From an uncultured Eubacterium sp. (lineage in GTDB: Bacteria > Bacillota > Clostridia > Lachnospirales > Lachnospiraceae), in the NCBI GenBank assembly GCA_910584065.1, contig CAJTZN010000035.1:1-41452 (forward strand): 41,452 bases of DNA, in the 5' to 3' direction. Within the stretch, counting starts at the first letter, position 1, and each line of letters begins with the position of its first letter. Made by a program: the position numbers and the translations under genes. A model generated the notes under the pieces. It searched no databases. It was not told the origin of the DNA and saw only the letters and a list, made by a program, of their open reading frames with translations. Shown here one piece after another: positions 17,743 through 24,404 of this stretch.

Positions 17743-17937
17743 ATGGATTTAAGTCTCGGCATGGACATCGCTGGATACGCAAGTGCAAACGCCATCCAGA
17801 GTACGCAGTCCCAGGTATCGGTTGCGATGATGAAGAAAACCCTTGACCTGCAGGAAGCGGCGGGCAGCCAGCTCGTACAGATGATGGAACAGTCCGTAAA
17901 TCCCTCGTTAGGAGGAAATATCGACATCCGTGTTTAA
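17743..17937 (+). CDS. YjfB family small protein (putative motility protein)
   Basis: 64 aa, with an excellent promoter, ribosome-binding site and terminator of its own. The sequence (MDIAGYASANAIQ near the start, VSVAMMKKTLDLQEAAGSQL and MMEQS further on) fits the YjfB/putative motility protein family: short, amphipathic helices, no signal peptide, no cysteines. In Bacillus and clostridia such genes are often under motility control, but there is no flagellar gene in this window. Function unproven. It is a solitary transcription unit, divergent from der and convergent with yraN. Confidence 0.75.
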   Translation: MDLSLGMDIAGYASANAIQSTQSQVSVAMMKKTLDLQEAAGSQLVQMMEQSVNPSLGGNIDIRV

Positions 17938-17963
17938 ATGGCTATCATAACAAAAATATCAAG

Positions 17964-17994
17964 GGAGATTTCTTGCAGAAAGAAATCTCCTTTT
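17964..17994. terminator. Bidirectional terminator between the yjfB-like gene and yraN
   Basis: 11-bp perfect stem (GGAGATTTCTT and complement) with a 5-base loop and a TTTT tail on the plus strand. It sits between two convergent genes. Confidence 0.85.
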
Positions 17995-18017
17995 GACGTA
18001 CCCCTTTTCCCTGCTTT

Positions 18018-18368
18018 TCAGACAGCCTCAAATGCGTTTTCCACATGCAACACCCGTTCTCCGTCGATGGCCACCACATCAAAACGCATCGGCGTGTCCG
18101 GCCAGACACCTTCTTTATATATATAATATCTGGCACAGCGGGAAATATTCCTTATTTTTTTGAGATCCACGGCGTACGAACTCTCGCCACAGGCCGCGGT
18201 TTTCCGGTATTTTACTTCCACAAATACGAGCGCGTCCCCATCGTATGCCACAATGTCGATCTCCGCCGTGCGGCACCGGTAATTCGTGGCGACGATGCGG
18301 TATCCTTTGTCTTCCAGATATTGACATGCGAGCGCCTCTTTTTCGCTCCCGATCTGCCTCCGGTTCAT
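18018..18368 (-). CDS. YraN family (UPF0102) nuclease-fold protein
   Basis: 116 aa from the ATG at 18368 (GAGGGG about 12 bases upstream); an in-frame start at 18404 would overlap aroB and add 12 unsupported residues. The motif GSEKEALACQYLEDKGY and the endonuclease-like core AEIDIVAYDGDALVFVEVK identify the YraN family, which has a PD-(D/E)xK nuclease fold resembling Holliday-junction resolvases. Its biological role is not established. Located 32 bases downstream of aroB, so probably cotranscribed. Confidence 0.9.
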   Translation of the reverse strand: MNRRQIGSEKEALACQYLEDKGYRIVATNYRCRTAEIDIVAYDGDALVFVEVKYRKTAACGESSYAVDLKKIRNISRCARYYIYKEGVWPDTPMRFDVVAIDGERVLHVENAFEAV

Positions 18369-18400
18369 AACGATCCCACCCCTCTTTTTGTATGTCACGA

Positions 18401-19513
18401 TCACATCTGCATCAGGATCTCACGGATCTCCTCTTCCGCAACCGGTCTGGCATAGACGTCCTCGCCAAATGTCATGACCTCCCCGATCCCTTTCTGGAAC
18501 ACAAAACGCAGCTTTCCGTCGCGTACTTTTTTATCGGTATACAGCTTTTTCACCAGTTCCTCCCGGTCGATGCCGTCCGGGATGCCGACCGGGAGGCCGA
18601 TCCTCTTCTGGAGCGCGATGACGCGGTCCCTCTCGTCTTCCGTGAGGAAACCGAGCCTGCAGCCGAGATTTACCTGCGCCGTCATGCCGATCGAGAGCGC
18701 CTGTCCGTGCAGCAGCTTGTAACCGCTCACCGTCTCGATGGCGCGCCCCACCGTATGGCCGAGGTTCAGTATCTCCCGTAGATTCTGTTCCTTCTCGTCC
18801 TTCATCACGACCTCATACTTGACGCGGCAGTTCTGTTCGCAAATGTATTCGCAGACGTCCGGTACACCGTTTAATATATCCTCCACATGGTCCTCGATAT
18901 ACGAAAAAAATGACGCGTCCGCCAGACAGGCGTGCTTGACCGTCTCCGCCAAGCCGTTGATCAGATGCTCCTTGGGCAGTGTCTTCCACGTATCAATGTC
19001 TATATACACTTTTTTCGGCTGATAGATCAGCCCGATCAGGTTCGTGGCCAGATCGGTATCCACCGCCGTTTTCCCGCCGATCGACGCGTCGGCCGCAGCC
19101 AGAAGCGACGTCGTATAATTTACATACGGCACGCCTCTCCCAAACGTTCCCGCGACAAACCCGGCCAGATCCGAAACGACGCCGCCGCCTGCCGCGATGA
19201 CGCAGCAGTCCCGCCGGAAGCCTTTCTCTAACATCGCGTCCTCGATCTGTTCTTTCGTCCTGCGGACCTTACTTTTCTCCCCGGCAGGAAACACAAACAG
19301 TTCCGCCGAAAATCCCGCTTCCCGCAGCTGTTCGACAAGCGGCGCGGCGTACAGTTCCCTGACATTCGTATCGGTCACCACCGCGAACTTTTTACAGTTT
19401 CCGGTCAGACCGCCCTTCAGATCAGCCACCAGTTCCGGGATCAGATTCCTTCCGATCCGCACATCATAAGAATCATCCACTGTTTTTTTTAGTTCTACTC
19501 TGAATTTCTGCAT
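18401..19513 (-). CDS. aroB: 3-dehydroquinate synthase
   Basis: 370 aa. Converts DAHP to 3-dehydroquinate, step two of the shikimate pathway that feeds chorismate to the trp operon in this window. NAD-binding GGGVVSDLAGFVAGTFGRG is at about 109-127. Substrate motifs are ADASIGGKTAVD and Lys233. The zinc ligands are Glu190, His253 and His269. The usual second His of the GHxxGHAIE signature is Arg257 here (LGHTVGRAIE). All else is typical. Related enzymes (2-deoxy-scyllo-inosose or valiolone synthases) share the fold, but no secondary-metabolite genes are nearby, so AroB is the likeliest role. Confidence 0.9.
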   Translation of the reverse strand: MQKFRVELKKTVDDSYDVRIGRNLIPELVADLKGGLTGNCKKFAVVTDTNVRELYAAPLVEQLREAGFSAELFVFPAGEKSKVRRTKEQIEDAMLEKGFRRDCCVIAAGGGVVSDLAGFVAGTFGRGVPYVNYTTSLLAAADASIGGKTAVDTDLATNLIGLIYQPKKVYIDIDTWKTLPKEHLINGLAETVKHACLADASFFSYIEDHVEDILNGVPDVCEYICEQNCRVKYEVVMKDEKEQNLREILNLGHTVGRAIETVSGYKLLHGQALSIGMTAQVNLGCRLGFLTEDERDRVIALQKRIGLPVGIPDGIDREELVKKLYTDKKVRDGKLRFVFQKGIGEVMTFGEDVYARPVAEEEIREILMQM

Positions 19514-19569
19514 CGGTATGTTTTATCCCTCTTTCTTTTTGCTCGCAATTTTATTGGGCGCCAGCACCT

Positions 19570-19598
19570 ATTTTATCACATTTTTTCTGCCGGCACAA
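19570..19598 (-). promoter_or_regulatory. Probable promoter of aroB-yraN
   Basis: Minus-strand -10 TAAAAT (19570-19575) with an upstream TG (TGA-TAAAAT), 17-bp spacer and a weak -35 TTGTGC (19593-19598). Confidence 0.5.
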
Positions 19599-19621
19599 TT
19601 CTTTTTCATAAAACGCCTTTC

Positions 19622-19650
19622 TTGACTTTCCTATTTTCATATGATATATT
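19622..19650 (+). promoter_or_regulatory. Promoter of glmS
   Basis: -35 TTGACT (19622-19627), 17-bp spacer, -10 TATATT (19645-19650). This leaves a leader of only about 50 bases before the glmS start. Confidence 0.8.
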
Positions 19651-19708
19651 CAATTCAATTGGAAAAACATATACTACATATTGAAAAGAAAGACTTTGGA
19701 GGATTATT

Positions 19709-21532
19709 ATGTGTGGAATTATTGGTTACGTCGGATTTCTCGATGCGAAAAAAACACTGATCGACGGACTGCAGACGCTTGAGTACCGCGGATACGACAG
19801 CGCCGGCATCTCGTTTTTTACCGATGACGGCATTCAGACGTTAAAAACGATCGGAAAGGTTTCGGCCCTACGCGACCTCGTTCAGGCGAACGAAAACAAC
19901 GCCCCGTCCACGTGCGGCATCGGGCACACCCGCTGGGCGACGCACGGCGGCGTTTCCACGCGGAACGCGCACCCGCACACAGCGGGAAAAGTAACTCTGA
20001 TCCATAACGGGATTATTGAAAATTATCAGGAACTTCAGAAGGAATTGGAAGAAAAAGGGAAGAAACCAGTCTCCCAGACCGATTCGGAAATCGCCGCCAT
20101 GGTGATCGACGACTGCTACCGGGGAAACCCGGAAGAAGCGATCCGCCTCGCCGCGGATAAATTGACAGGGTCTTACGGCTTCTGTATTATGTTCGAAGAC
20201 ATTCCCGAAACGATCTTTGCCCTCCGCTGCGGCAGCCCGCTGGTTGCCGCCCATACAAAAAACGGCTCAATCATCGCTTCCGATATGGTTGCCCTCGTCA
20301 ACCATACCAATCACTACTTTGTGCTCAAAGAAAAACATATCGCTGTCATCTCCAAAGACGAGATCATCGTCAAAGATGAATACGGCGACATTTACGGCCC
20401 TACGATCCATCATATCAGCTGGGATGTGGGCGCTGCCAAAAAAGGCGGCTATGACCACTTTATGATGAAAGAGATCCACGAGCAGCCGGACTCCCTGAGA
20501 AATACCATCACGCCGAGATTCATAGGCGGTATGCCGGATTTTTCCGCCGATCAGGTGTCCGATGAGCTATTCGAGAACGTCAACCGTGTCGTGATCACCG
20601 CGTGCGGCTCCGCCATGCACGCCGGCCTGATCGGGCGGAACATGATCGAGCGATTGGCACGGATCCCGGTTTCCGTAGACATCGCCTCCGAATTCCGCTA
20701 CCAGAACCCCATCATTGACAAACAGACGCTCGTCATCACGATCTCCCAGTCCGGCGAGACGGCCGATACGATCGCGGCGCTGAGACTCGCCAAATCAAAG
20801 GGCGCGAAAACGCTCTCCGTCGTCAATGTGAAAGGTTCCTCAGTCGCCAGGGAAAGCGATTATGTGCTCTACACCCACGCCGGCCCCGAAATATCAGTAT
20901 GCAGCACAAAAGCCTATACAGTGCAGGTTGCGGTCATGTACCTGATCGCCTTCCGCCTGGCTTACGTTTCGGGACAGATCTCGGAGGAAGAAACGAAAAC
21001 ATACATGCATCATCTCGTCGGCGTTGCCGAACAGGTAGAGGAAACGCTTGGCTTTGACAGCCAGGTCGCAAACATCGCAAAACGGATCGCTGGCGCCGGC
21101 AGTATTTTCTTCATCGGCCGTGGTCTCGACCACGCCCTCTCCTGTGAGGGTTCGCTGAAGCTGAAAGAGATCAGTTACATCCACTCCGAGGCCTACGCCG
21201 CCGGTGAGTTAAAGCACGGCACGATCTCCCTCATCACCGACAACGTTCCTGTCATCGCGCTTGCCACACAGCCGGACGTCTACGCGAAAGTAATCTCCAA
21301 CGTGCAGGAAGTCCGTTCCCGCGGCGCCAAAATCATCCTCATCACCGACCGGAACGCGTCCGTGGACCCCAGCCTGTGCGACCATCAGATCGTCCTGCCG
21401 GAGACATCGCCGCTATTTACGCCATTTGTCTCTGCCGTCGTTTTGCAATATCTGGCCTACTATGTCTCCGTGGAAAAGGGACTGAACGTAGACCAGCCGC
21501 GAAATCTGGCAAAATCAGTAACGGTAGAATAA
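19709..21532 (+). CDS. glmS: Glutamine-fructose-6-phosphate aminotransferase (isomerizing)
   Basis: 607 aa, standard length. Makes glucosamine 6-phosphate from fructose 6-phosphate and glutamine, the first step of peptidoglycan amino-sugar synthesis. Cys2 (MCGIIGYVG) is the N-terminal nucleophile of the class II amidotransferase domain; GHTRWATHG follows at about residue 71. Two SIS sugar-isomerase domains cover about 285-600 (ISQSGETADT, CEGSLKLKEISYIHSEAYAAGELKHG) and the protein ends in the typical PRNLAKSVTVE. Strong GGAGG site 6 bases upstream. The short leader has no room for a glmS ribozyme. Confidence 0.97.
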   Translation: MCGIIGYVGFLDAKKTLIDGLQTLEYRGYDSAGISFFTDDGIQTLKTIGKVSALRDLVQANENNAPSTCGIGHTRWATHGGVSTRNAHPHTAGKVTLIHNGIIENYQELQKELEEKGKKPVSQTDSEIAAMVIDDCYRGNPEEAIRLAADKLTGSYGFCIMFEDIPETIFALRCGSPLVAAHTKNGSIIASDMVALVNHTNHYFVLKEKHIAVISKDEIIVKDEYGDIYGPTIHHISWDVGAAKKGGYDHFMMKEIHEQPDSLRNTITPRFIGGMPDFSADQVSDELFENVNRVVITACGSAMHAGLIGRNMIERLARIPVSVDIASEFRYQNPIIDKQTLVITISQSGETADTIAALRLAKSKGAKTLSVVNVKGSSVARESDYVLYTHAGPEISVCSTKAYTVQVAVMYLIAFRLAYVSGQISEEETKTYMHHLVGVAEQVEETLGFDSQVANIAKRIAGAGSIFFIGRGLDHALSCEGSLKLKEISYIHSEAYAAGELKHGTISLITDNVPVIALATQPDVYAKVISNVQEVRSRGAKIILITDRNASVDPSLCDHQIVLPETSPLFTPFVSAVVLQYLAYYVSVEKGLNVDQPRNLAKSVTVE

Positions 21533-21556
21533 AGGATACGTGATCAGGAGTAAAAG

Positions 21557-21583
21557 AGGCCCGCTCAAAAAAGCGGGCCTTTT
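21557..21583. terminator. Terminator between convergent glmS and the L,D-transpeptidase gene
   Basis: 9-bp G+C-rich stem (AGGCCCGCT and complement), 6-base A-rich loop, followed by TTT on the plus strand; A-rich flank on the other side lets it work both ways. Confidence 0.85.
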
Positions 21584-21603
21584 AAATCCATTCAATACGA
21601 TAA

Positions 21604-22971
21604 CTAATACACGACAACCGGCGTTCCAACTTCCAGCTGCTCATAGAGTTTTCCGGCAAACGAAGACGGAAGGTTGACACATCCATGGGAACCGCCGGTT
21701 TTATATATTTTACCGCCAAACTTATTGCGCCAGCTGGCGTCGTGAAGTCCCTGGCCGTCCCAGTTAAACGGCATCCAGTAATGAACGAAGGAACGGTATC
21801 CCTGCACCGCGATCGTCCCCAGATAACGGTCTCTCTGCTTGCCATAAAGCCGGTGTACCCCGACCGTCGTCTTCCGGTCCTTCGTCAGTTTTCCCGTCAC
21901 GCAGTCCGACTCCATCTTTAACTTGCCATTTTTGTAGTACCATACGTGCTGCCGTTCGATGCTCACTTCGACATACGTATTTCCCACATCGTCGTCGCCA
22001 TGCTGCACCGCCACATTCCGGTAGACCGGCTCCAGCGTCTTGCTCTTTTTCTGCTTCAGCAGCTTCCGCAGCTGCTTTGCCGTCTCGTCCTGATTGATCC
22101 ACCATCCCAGGATGCCGCCCTTGATTTCCACGGTACCGTCCTTCGTGGTCTTGAACTTTCTCGTTTTTCCGTATGTGTTATATTTTTTACTTAAATCCTG
22201 AACAAACTTGTCTACCCATTTCGTTTTTAACGTCAGCTTGATCTTTTTGTCGTCATAGGTCAGATATTTTTTCAGTTTTTCCCAGTCGATCACTTCTTTT
22301 TCCTCGCCAAATTCGTACTCGATCTTCATTCCGGAATAAGCGTCGATCTCTTTCACCGCGTTCACGATGTCATCATGTTCCTTCGTGTATTTGGGCATGA
22401 TATAATAGTCTTCCAGTTTATAATCGAGCTTCAGTCCCGTACCGATTCCCTCGGTAATATCAGCGATCAGCCTGTCAAAGTCAACCTCGTCTCCAAAGAT
22501 CTCCGGCACGAGTTCGAAATTTTTATTGATATAGGCATCTTCCGACTTCGTCGTCGCCTGCGGAAGCGACCGCTCCAGAATCTCACGCAGTTTCGCTTCA
22601 TCCACGACCGAGCGAGCCGGCTTGACCTGATAATCCTTCTCACTTCCGAACAAATACTCCTGAAACGTAGAACTTTTCTTACACTGTGTTACCTCATCTT
22701 TGGAAAATTCCCTCGTCACGGCGGCGGAAATGTCAATGTCCTGGATCACGCCGTCTTTGGAAAACTCGACAGAAAATCCCTCTGACGCGTTCATAACGGC
22801 AACCGCCTCATCTACGGTCAGCGAACTGACATCGGTGTTACTGATAAATGTCTTCCGCCCAAACTGATTGCCAAAATACTCTTTACTATTATATAGGAAT
22901 GCTCCTGCCACTCCGAGTAAAACAAAACATACTAAAATCCTGGCTACGATCAAAAGCCTCTTCTTCCACAT
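21604..22971 (-). CDS. L,D-transpeptidase (YkuD domain) with N-terminal membrane anchor
   Basis: About 455 aa; the ATG at 22971 is preferred because the longer frame (GTG at 22986) starts on top of the ribosome-binding site. An N-terminal membrane helix (LLIVARILVCFVLLGVAGAF) is followed by a PG_binding_4-like region (about 45-330) and a C-terminal YkuD domain (about 335-455). The active site is intact: His in GLHDAS, then the catalytic Cys in GGSHGCVNLP. Such enzymes form 3-3 peptidoglycan crosslinks outside the membrane. It is convergent with glmS, which makes a cell-wall precursor, and has its own promoter. Confidence 0.93.
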   Translation of the reverse strand: MWKKRLLIVARILVCFVLLGVAGAFLYNSKEYFGNQFGRKTFISNTDVSSLTVDEAVAVMNASEGFSVEFSKDGVIQDIDISAAVTREFSKDEVTQCKKSSTFQEYLFGSEKDYQVKPARSVVDEAKLREILERSLPQATTKSEDAYINKNFELVPEIFGDEVDFDRLIADITEGIGTGLKLDYKLEDYYIMPKYTKEHDDIVNAVKEIDAYSGMKIEYEFGEEKEVIDWEKLKKYLTYDDKKIKLTLKTKWVDKFVQDLSKKYNTYGKTRKFKTTKDGTVEIKGGILGWWINQDETAKQLRKLLKQKKSKTLEPVYRNVAVQHGDDDVGNTYVEVSIERQHVWYYKNGKLKMESDCVTGKLTKDRKTTVGVHRLYGKQRDRYLGTIAVQGYRSFVHYWMPFNWDGQGLHDASWRNKFGGKIYKTGGSHGCVNLPSSFAGKLYEQLEVGTPVVVY

Positions 22972-23007
22972 AATAAACTTATCCACCTTTCAACGTCCTA
23001 TTTTGAA

Positions 23008-23036
23008 AGTATAACATCTTCAAATAAATAATTCAA
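23008..23036 (-). promoter_or_regulatory. Promoter of the L,D-transpeptidase gene
   Basis: Minus-strand -35 TTGAAT (23031-23036), 17-bp spacer, -10 TATACT (23008-23013). Confidence 0.75.
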
Positions 23037-23079
23037 TGCCAAATTTGTTTCAATTGTATTACATGTTTTTGTCACATTA

Positions 23080-23108
23080 TTGACAGTCACAAATAAAATC
23101 AATATAAT
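23080..23108 (+). promoter_or_regulatory. Promoter of holA
   Basis: Consensus -35 TTGACA (23080-23085), 17-bp spacer and consensus -10 TATAAT (23103-23108). Confidence 0.88.
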
Positions 23109-23173
23109 TATTATATGTGCGCGTATTGTATGTATGCGAAACAGAATTTATGGAGTAACGGAGGCTTTCAGCT

Positions 23174-24172
23174 TTGCAGACGATAGATGCTCAGATCAAA
23201 ACCGGGGAACTGGCGCGGTTCCATCTGCTCTATGGCGAGGAACCCTATATGGTGCGCTATTACAAAAACAAATTGAAAACAACCCTTTCCACAGAGGGCG
23301 ACGACATGAATGCCTCGTTTTTTGAAGGCGACTCCATCCCACTCGAAGAAGTTGCCTCGCTCGGCCAGACACTCCCCTTTTTCGCGGAGCAGCGGCTGAT
23401 CTTAATGGAAAATACTGGGTTATTCCACTCGGCCAGCGACGCGGCCGACATGCTGGCAGGTTTCCCAGACTCTACTTATGTCGTATTCGTGGAAAAACGC
23501 GTGGACAAACGGAACCGGCTGTACAAGTGGATCCAGAAAAACGGCTGTGTCACAGAGTGCGCCCCGCAGTCGGAAAAGGATCTCGTGCCGTGGGCGGCCG
23601 CCTATCTGAAACGGCACGGAAAATCATGTACCCGCCGCACGTTGGAATACGGCCTGTCAAAAATCGGATTTCAGATGGACCGCATTATAAACGAGCTGGA
23701 CAAACTGATCGGCTATACCGGGGAGCGGACGGAAGTCACCGAAGCCGACGTGGACGCCATATGCTCTGGCCAGACCGTGGGAAAGATATTTGACATGATC
23801 GACGCCGTCATCGCCGGAAAAAATGAACTCGTATTCCGTCTCTACGGAGACCTTTTAGAGCTCAAGGAACCGCCTCCCGTGATCCTCCATCTGCTCGGGC
23901 GCCACATTAACATTCTGCTCCAGATCAAAGAAACCGGAACCGCGGCGCCCGACCGCGATGTGGCAAAAAAAATCGGCGTCCCCTATTTTACAGTAAAGAA
24001 ATATAAAGCCCAGGCCGCCCATTTTTCGAGGCGCCTCCTTCTCTCCCTGCTCGAACAGCGGGCGGATAGCGAAGAACGGTTTAAAACAGGCAGGCTGAGT
24101 GAAAAACTTGTAGCCGAACTATTTCTTTTGCAGGCGTTAAAAAAAGTAGAAAGAATGAAAAAATCTGAATAA
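23174..24172 (+). CDS. holA: DNA polymerase III subunit delta
   Basis: 332 aa beginning with a TTG codon; GGAGG (23160-23164) 9 bases upstream decides this start. The delta subunit opens the sliding clamp within the clamp loader. The N-terminal FHLLYGEEPYMVRYYKNKLK is typical of HolA, as is the central region QTVGKIFDMIDAVIAGK and the C-terminal helical collar domain. Followed 63 bases later by tRNA-Ser. A plus-strand unit divergent from the L,D-transpeptidase gene. Confidence 0.93.
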   Translation: MQTIDAQIKTGELARFHLLYGEEPYMVRYYKNKLKTTLSTEGDDMNASFFEGDSIPLEEVASLGQTLPFFAEQRLILMENTGLFHSASDAADMLAGFPDSTYVVFVEKRVDKRNRLYKWIQKNGCVTECAPQSEKDLVPWAAAYLKRHGKSCTRRTLEYGLSKIGFQMDRIINELDKLIGYTGERTEVTEADVDAICSGQTVGKIFDMIDAVIAGKNELVFRLYGDLLELKEPPPVILHLLGRHINILLQIKETGTAAPDRDVAKKIGVPYFTVKKYKAQAAHFSRRLLLSLLEQRADSEERFKTGRLSEKLVAELFLLQALKKVERMKKSE

Positions 24173-24176
24173 GGGA

Positions 24177-24205
24177 TTGACAAATCTGAAAAAAAATGGT
24201 ACAAA
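24177..24205 (+). promoter_or_regulatory. Promoter of tRNA-Ser
   Basis: -35 TTGACA (24177-24182), 17-bp spacer and -10-like TACAAA (24200-24205), starting 4 bases past the holA stop. Confidence 0.65.
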
Positions 24206-24235
24206 TATAGAGATGGTGTTTTACTAACATCATAC

Positions 24236-24321
24236 GGAGACGTATCGAAGTGGTCATAACGAGAACGACTCGAAATCGTTTTGCCTTCACGGGCACGTGG
24301 GTTCGAATCCCACCGTCTCCG
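24236..24321 (+). tRNA. tRNA-Ser (anticodon CGA)
   Basis: 86 bases. The acceptor stem GGAGACG pairs with CGTCTCC, followed by discriminator G. The anticodon stem AACGA/TCGTT encloses loop CTCGAAA (anticodon CGA, reads UCG). There is a long class II variable arm (TGCC/GGCA stem) and the T-arm GTGGG-TTCGAAT-CCCAC. The 3' end reads CCT rather than CCA, so CCA must be completed after transcription. Confidence 0.93.
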
Positions 24322-24374
24322 CCTCAGCAGGCTAATATTTTTTCTACTTCTTTATTAGTCTACTAACGCCATGT

Positions 24375-24404
24375 CGGGTGCGCGGAATGCGCACCCGTTT
24401 TTTT
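24375..24404 (+). terminator. Terminator of tRNA-Ser
   Basis: 9-bp stem CGGGTGCGC/GCGCACCCG with a 5-base loop, followed by seven T. Its T-run reaches the comEC stop codon on the other strand. Confidence 0.9.

Noticed and set aside
19540..19580. GGGCGCC-containing stretch upstream of glmS as a possible glmS ribozyme core
   Set aside because: It lies upstream of the glmS promoter and the rest of the ribozyme core is missing; it belongs to the aroB leader on the other strand.
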